Source: Acidobacteriota bacterium (lineage in GTDB: Bacteria; Acidobacteriota; Terriglobia; Terriglobales; Acidobacteriaceae). From it: a stretch of 7,382 nucleotides of DNA. Positions 5,045 through 7,382 of the stretch are shown here, one piece after another (position 1 is the stretch's first letter; each line of letters begins with the position of its first letter). The stretch is taken from NCBI GenBank assembly GCA_003225515.1, contig QIAK01000461.1:1-7382 (forward strand), in the 5' to 3' direction. The notes below the pieces were generated by a model, which saw nothing but the letters and a program-made list of their open reading frames with translations, searched no databases and had not been told where the DNA came from. The translations under genes and the position numbers were made by a program.

Positions 5045-6526
5045 CTAATCCCTGCTCCTCGCCTTCTCTACCGCCCTCAGCACCGCCTGCGCCTTGTTCA
5101 TCGACTCCTGAAATTCCGAAGCCGGGTCGGAATCCGCCACAATCCCCGCTCCCGCCTGCAGATACGCTTTCTTGCCCTGCATGAGCAGCGTGCGAATGCC
5201 GATGCAGGAATCCAGGTTGCCGGCGAAGTCGGCGTACAGCACCGATCCGCCATACACGCCGCGGCGCGTGGGCTCGATTTCTTCAATGATCTGCATTGCC
5301 CGCACCTTCGGCGCGCCGCTCAGCGTCCCCGCCGGGAAACACGCGGCGAAAGCGTCAAGGGCATCGAGATCTTTGCGCAACGTGCCTTCCAGAGCCGACA
5401 CCAGATGCATCACGTGCGAGTAGCGCTCAACATACATCAGATCTTTCACCTTCACTGACCCGTACTCGCTCACCCGCCCCAGGTCGTTACGGCCCAGGTC
5501 GACGAGCATCACATGCTCGGCACGCTCTTTTTCATCGGTGCGCATCTGCTGCTCGAGGCGCGCGTCCTCGGCTTCATCGCGTCCGCGCGGGTGAGTGCCT
5601 GCAATGGGACGGTATTCCAGTTGGCGTCCGCTCACGCGCACCAGCATCTCAGGAGACGACCCGAGAATTTGGGTATCCCCCATGCGCAAGAAATAAAGAT
5701 AAGGAGAAGGGTTCACCTGGCGCAGCGAGCGATACAAATCGAACGGCGCCACGTCGGGAGTGAAGTCGAGCCGCTGCGAGAGCACGACCTGAAAAATGTC
5801 GCCGGCGGCAATGTATTCCTTGCAGCGCTCGACACCGCGCAGGAAAGATTCGCGCCGGGTGCCCGCATGAATCTTGAGCTTGCCGCGTTTTGGCTTCTCC
5901 GATTTGCGCCACAATGCCGGACTGAGCCCGGCCGCAATCTTCCGCTCCAACTTCGCAATGTCCCGCAAAGCGCGATCATAGGCGCGCTTCGGAGATTCGC
6001 TGGCCACGTCGGCAGCGGCCACAATGTGGATCTGGTGCCGCAGGTGATCGAACGCCAGCAAGCGGTCGAAGAACATCAGCTCGGCATCGGGCAGCTCAAG
6101 ATCATCTTTGGCATGCGCGCCGATTCTCTCCAGTTGGCGGACGATGTCGTAAGCAAAATATCCGACCGCTCCTGACGTGAATGGAGGTAATCCCGGAACG
6201 CTGGCGGGACGATGCTGCCGCAACAATTTTTTTACTACCTCGAAAACGTTCGCGCTGATAACTTCGCGTCGCCGGCCGCGCTCGATCTCAACCGTTCCCT
6301 GATGGGCCTTTACTCGCATGTAAGGGCGCGCACCCAAAAACGTGTAACGTCCGATCTGCTCACCGCGCTCCACCGACTCGAGCAGAAATGCGTGCGGCTC
6401 TTTTTCCGCGATCGCCAGAAAAGCGGAAACGGGCGTAAGCAGGTCGGCGCTCACCGACTTCACCACCGGGATCAGCGTGGCCTCTCGCGCCAGCCGGGAA
6501 AATTCTTTGAAATCAGGTTGCAGCAT
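5045..6526 (-). CDS. trpE: Anthranilate synthase component I (chorismate-binding subunit)
   Basis: With TrpG this enzyme converts chorismate to anthranilate, the first committed step of tryptophan synthesis. I start it at the ATG (6526), giving 493 residues beginning MLQPDFKEFSRLAREA, which is how relatives begin. A GTG at 6562 would add 12 residues; neither start has a clear Shine-Dalgarno. The N-terminal domain has LLES at 48-51, the tryptophan feedback-site motif that separates TrpE from many PabB proteins, followed by GRYTFLG. The C-terminal chorismate-binding domain is complete: NPSPYLYF, PIAGTHPRG (307-315), VDLGRNDLGRVS, GTLSGAPK (400-407) and QAGAGIVADSDP (457-468). The common arginine of GTRxRG is histidine here, probably a tolerated variant. 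The length is normal and I see no lesion. trpG follows on the same strand after an unusual 629-base interval containing the PilZ gene. Confidence 0.95.
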   Translation of the reverse strand: MLQPDFKEFSRLAREATLIPVVKSVSADLLTPVSAFLAIAEKEPHAFLLESVERGEQIGRYTFLGARPYMRVKAHQGTVEIERGRRREVISANVFEVVKKLLRQHRPASVPGLPPFTSGAVGYFAYDIVRQLERIGAHAKDDLELPDAELMFFDRLLAFDHLRHQIHIVAAADVASESPKRAYDRALRDIAKLERKIAAGLSPALWRKSEKPKRGKLKIHAGTRRESFLRGVERCKEYIAAGDIFQVVLSQRLDFTPDVAPFDLYRSLRQVNPSPYLYFLRMGDTQILGSSPEMLVRVSGRQLEYRPIAGTHPRGRDEAEDARLEQQMRTDEKERAEHVMLVDLGRNDLGRVSEYGSVKVKDLMYVERYSHVMHLVSALEGTLRKDLDALDAFAACFPAGTLSGAPKVRAMQIIEEIEPTRRGVYGGSVLYADFAGNLDSCIGIRTLLMQGKKAYLQAGAGIVADSDPASEFQESMNKAQAVLRAVEKARSRD

Positions 6527-6588
6527 CTTCGTGAACCGCGGCTCTGCGCGCGCATTTTCCACGGGCGCAGCGGCCGAAGGGGTTTTTC

Positions 6589-6594
6589 ATTATA
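6589..6594 (-). promoter_or_regulatory. Candidate -10 box of the trpE promoter
   Basis: TATAAT, a perfect -10 hexamer, reads on the minus strand 62 bases before the trpE ATG. The predicted start of transcription, near 6582, would give a leader of about 56 bases. No good -35 hexamer lies 16-18 bases upstream. The 19-bp tandem repeat begins 25 bases upstream of the box, where an activator or repressor could act. Confidence 0.4.
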
Positions 6595-6619
6595 GGTGAC
6601 GGCCCCGAGAACGCGGTAC

Positions 6620-6657
6620 TATACTCCTCGGCCAGGCGTATACTCCTCGGCCAGGCG
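6620..6657. repeat. Perfect 19-bp tandem duplication upstream of trpE
   Basis: TATACTCCTCGGCCAGGCG occurs at 6620-6638 and again, identically and without a gap, at 6639-6657. TAT at 6658-6660 begins a third copy. It lies in the control region between the divergent trpE and DUF1624-type genes. The core CCTCGGCCAGG is an imperfect palindrome. It may be a doubled operator, or simply a recent slippage duplication. Confidence 0.85.
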
Positions 6658-6800
6658 TATGGGCCCGGGGCTGACCATTCGCAATGCATGTTCTCCAAAA
6701 AAAGAGTATGAAATTTTCGTAAACGTCTCAGGCTTCTCGCGTCGCCCGCATGCGTAAACTGCCAAGGTATCTGTGACGCGAACCTGGACTGCGGAGCTAT

Positions 6801-7382
6801 ATGAACGCGACCGTCGCCACCCCTCAACCAGCTGCAGCCGAGATCGCAGCCCCCTCCAGAATCGGATCTGTTGATCTGGTTCGCGGCGCGGTCATGATCC
6901 TGATGGCCATTGACCACGTGCGCGTCTTCTCGGGCGTTCCCGCCGGCGGGCCCGCGCCCGCAATCTTTTTTACGCGCTGGATTACGCATTTCTGCGCGCC
7001 GGCCTTTATTTTCCTTGCCGGGACCAGCATTTTTCTCCACGCAAGAAAGCACACGGATGTCTCGCGGCACCTGCTGATTCGCGGTGCCTGGCTCATCCTG
7101 CTCGAACTCACTTTTCTGCGCGTGGCCTGGACCTTCAATTTTGATTTTCGCCACTACGAATTGGCCGGCGTCATCTGGGTGATCGGTTGTTGCATGATCC
7201 TGATGTCTCTCCTCATCAAGATGCCCATGCCCTTCGTCGCGAGCGTCGGCGTGGCGATCATCGCATTGCACAACTTGATGGACCCGCACCTGCCGAAGCT
7301 TCTCGAGGGCATGGATGGCAACAGGTTCTCCGGCCTTTGGGAAATCATGTACGTAGGTTTTTTCGCAGGTCCGGTCAGCTTT
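6801..7382 (+). CDS. DUF1624 / heparan-alpha-glucosaminide N-acetyltransferase-like membrane protein (5' part)
   Basis: This frame is open from the ATG at 6801 to the window end (194 codons, no stop), so the 3' part is missing. GGAG lies at 6793-6796, and an in-frame TGA at 6774-6776 rules out a start further upstream. After about 20 Ala/Pro-rich residues the family signature appears: RIGSVDLVRGAVMILMAIDHVRVF, in which the DxxRG and MxxDH motifs are typical. TRWITHFCAPAFIFLAGTSIFL follows. More hydrophobic segments come after, including LLIRGAWLILLELTFLRVAW, LAGVIWVIGCCMILMSLLI and FVASVGVAIIALHNL. It is a polytopic inner-membrane protein. In human HGSNAT this domain moves acetyl groups from cytosolic acetyl-CoA across the membrane to a glucosamine; bacterial members may acylate envelope sugars, but the substrate is unknown. 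It is divergent from trpE and there is no sign the two are functionally linked. Confidence 0.85.
   Translation, partial: MNATVATPQPAAAEIAAPSRIGSVDLVRGAVMILMAIDHVRVFSGVPAGGPAPAIFFTRWITHFCAPAFIFLAGTSIFLHARKHTDVSRHLLIRGAWLILLELTFLRVAWTFNFDFRHYELAGVIWVIGCCMILMSLLIKMPMPFVASVGVAIIALHNLMDPHLPKLLEGMDGNRFSGLWEIMYVGFFAGPVSF

Noticed and set aside
5513..6175. Plus-strand open frame of 220 codons within trpE
   Set aside because: It is antisense to conserved TrpE motifs, with no start signals or domain signature.
3855..6526. Reading the pair as pabA/pabB (aminodeoxychorismate synthase)
   Set aside because: TrpE carries the LLES feedback motif and the conserved C-terminal motifs in anthranilate synthase form. 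TrpG could still serve both pathways.
6527..6562. GTG start for trpE, 12 codons upstream
   Set aside because: It has no Shine-Dalgarno, and the extra residues do not resemble TrpE N-termini. It remains possible, so it is mentioned in the trpE entry.
6750..6776. Eight-codon open frame (MRKLPRYL) just before the DUF1624-type gene
   Set aside because: It is short, has no Shine-Dalgarno and no codon pattern suggesting a regulatory leader.
6690..7289. Minus-strand open frame opposite the start of the DUF1624-type gene
   Set aside because: The DUF1624 frame on the plus strand has clear family motifs and hydrophobic segments. The opposite frame is low-complexity and polar and has no family resemblance. 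Only its last part is considered, as a possible leader peptide.

Overview
The window (about 57% GC by eye, with GC-rich third positions) looks like a chromosomal piece of an Acidobacteriota (Terriglobia-like) bacterium. I judge this from protein character rather than a marker gene: the SPFH, ExbD-like, TrpE/TrpG and M13 peptidase sequences all resemble what I recall from that phylum. A degenerate heptanucleotide tandem repeat between genes is also compatible with it. There are no rRNA or tRNA genes, insertion sequences, phage genes or CRISPR arrays.

Layout. (1) Bases 1-1539, plus strand: the 3' end of a YtrA-type GntR regulator, an SPFH/slipin gene split in two by an internal deletion that shifts the frame, and a small exported protein made of an ExbD/TolR periplasmic domain whose membrane helix is replaced by a signal peptide. 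Tight spacing and good ribosome-binding sites suggest one operon, closed by a strong hairpin at 1550-1574. (2) Bases 1602-3641, minus strand: an intact secreted M13 (neprilysin/PepO-type) zinc endopeptidase. (3) Bases 3855-6526, minus strand: trpG and trpE, the two subunits of anthranilate synthase. They are separated by a 263-base spacer carrying a heptad repeat and by a small PilZ-domain gene (4679-4999) on the opposite strand. trpG lacks the conserved N-terminal DNYDSF segment. (4) Bases 6527-6800: the divergent control region between trpE and the next gene, with a perfect TATAAT box and a perfect 19-bp tandem duplication. (5) Bases 6801-7382, plus strand: the 5' part of a multi-pass membrane protein of the DUF1624 / heparan-alpha-glucosaminide N-acetyltransferase-like family, cut by the window end.

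How they fit together. TrpE and TrpG would make anthranilate from chorismate and glutamine. The GntR/SPFH/ExbD-like cluster looks like a regulated envelope module of unknown purpose. The M13 peptidase and the DUF1624 protein are stand-alone envelope proteins. I see no clearly new defence or mobile system. The most unusual items are the ExbD domain without its proton-channel helix, the PilZ gene lying antisense inside trpEG, and two short internal losses (SPFH and trpG) that are either real lesions or assembly errors.
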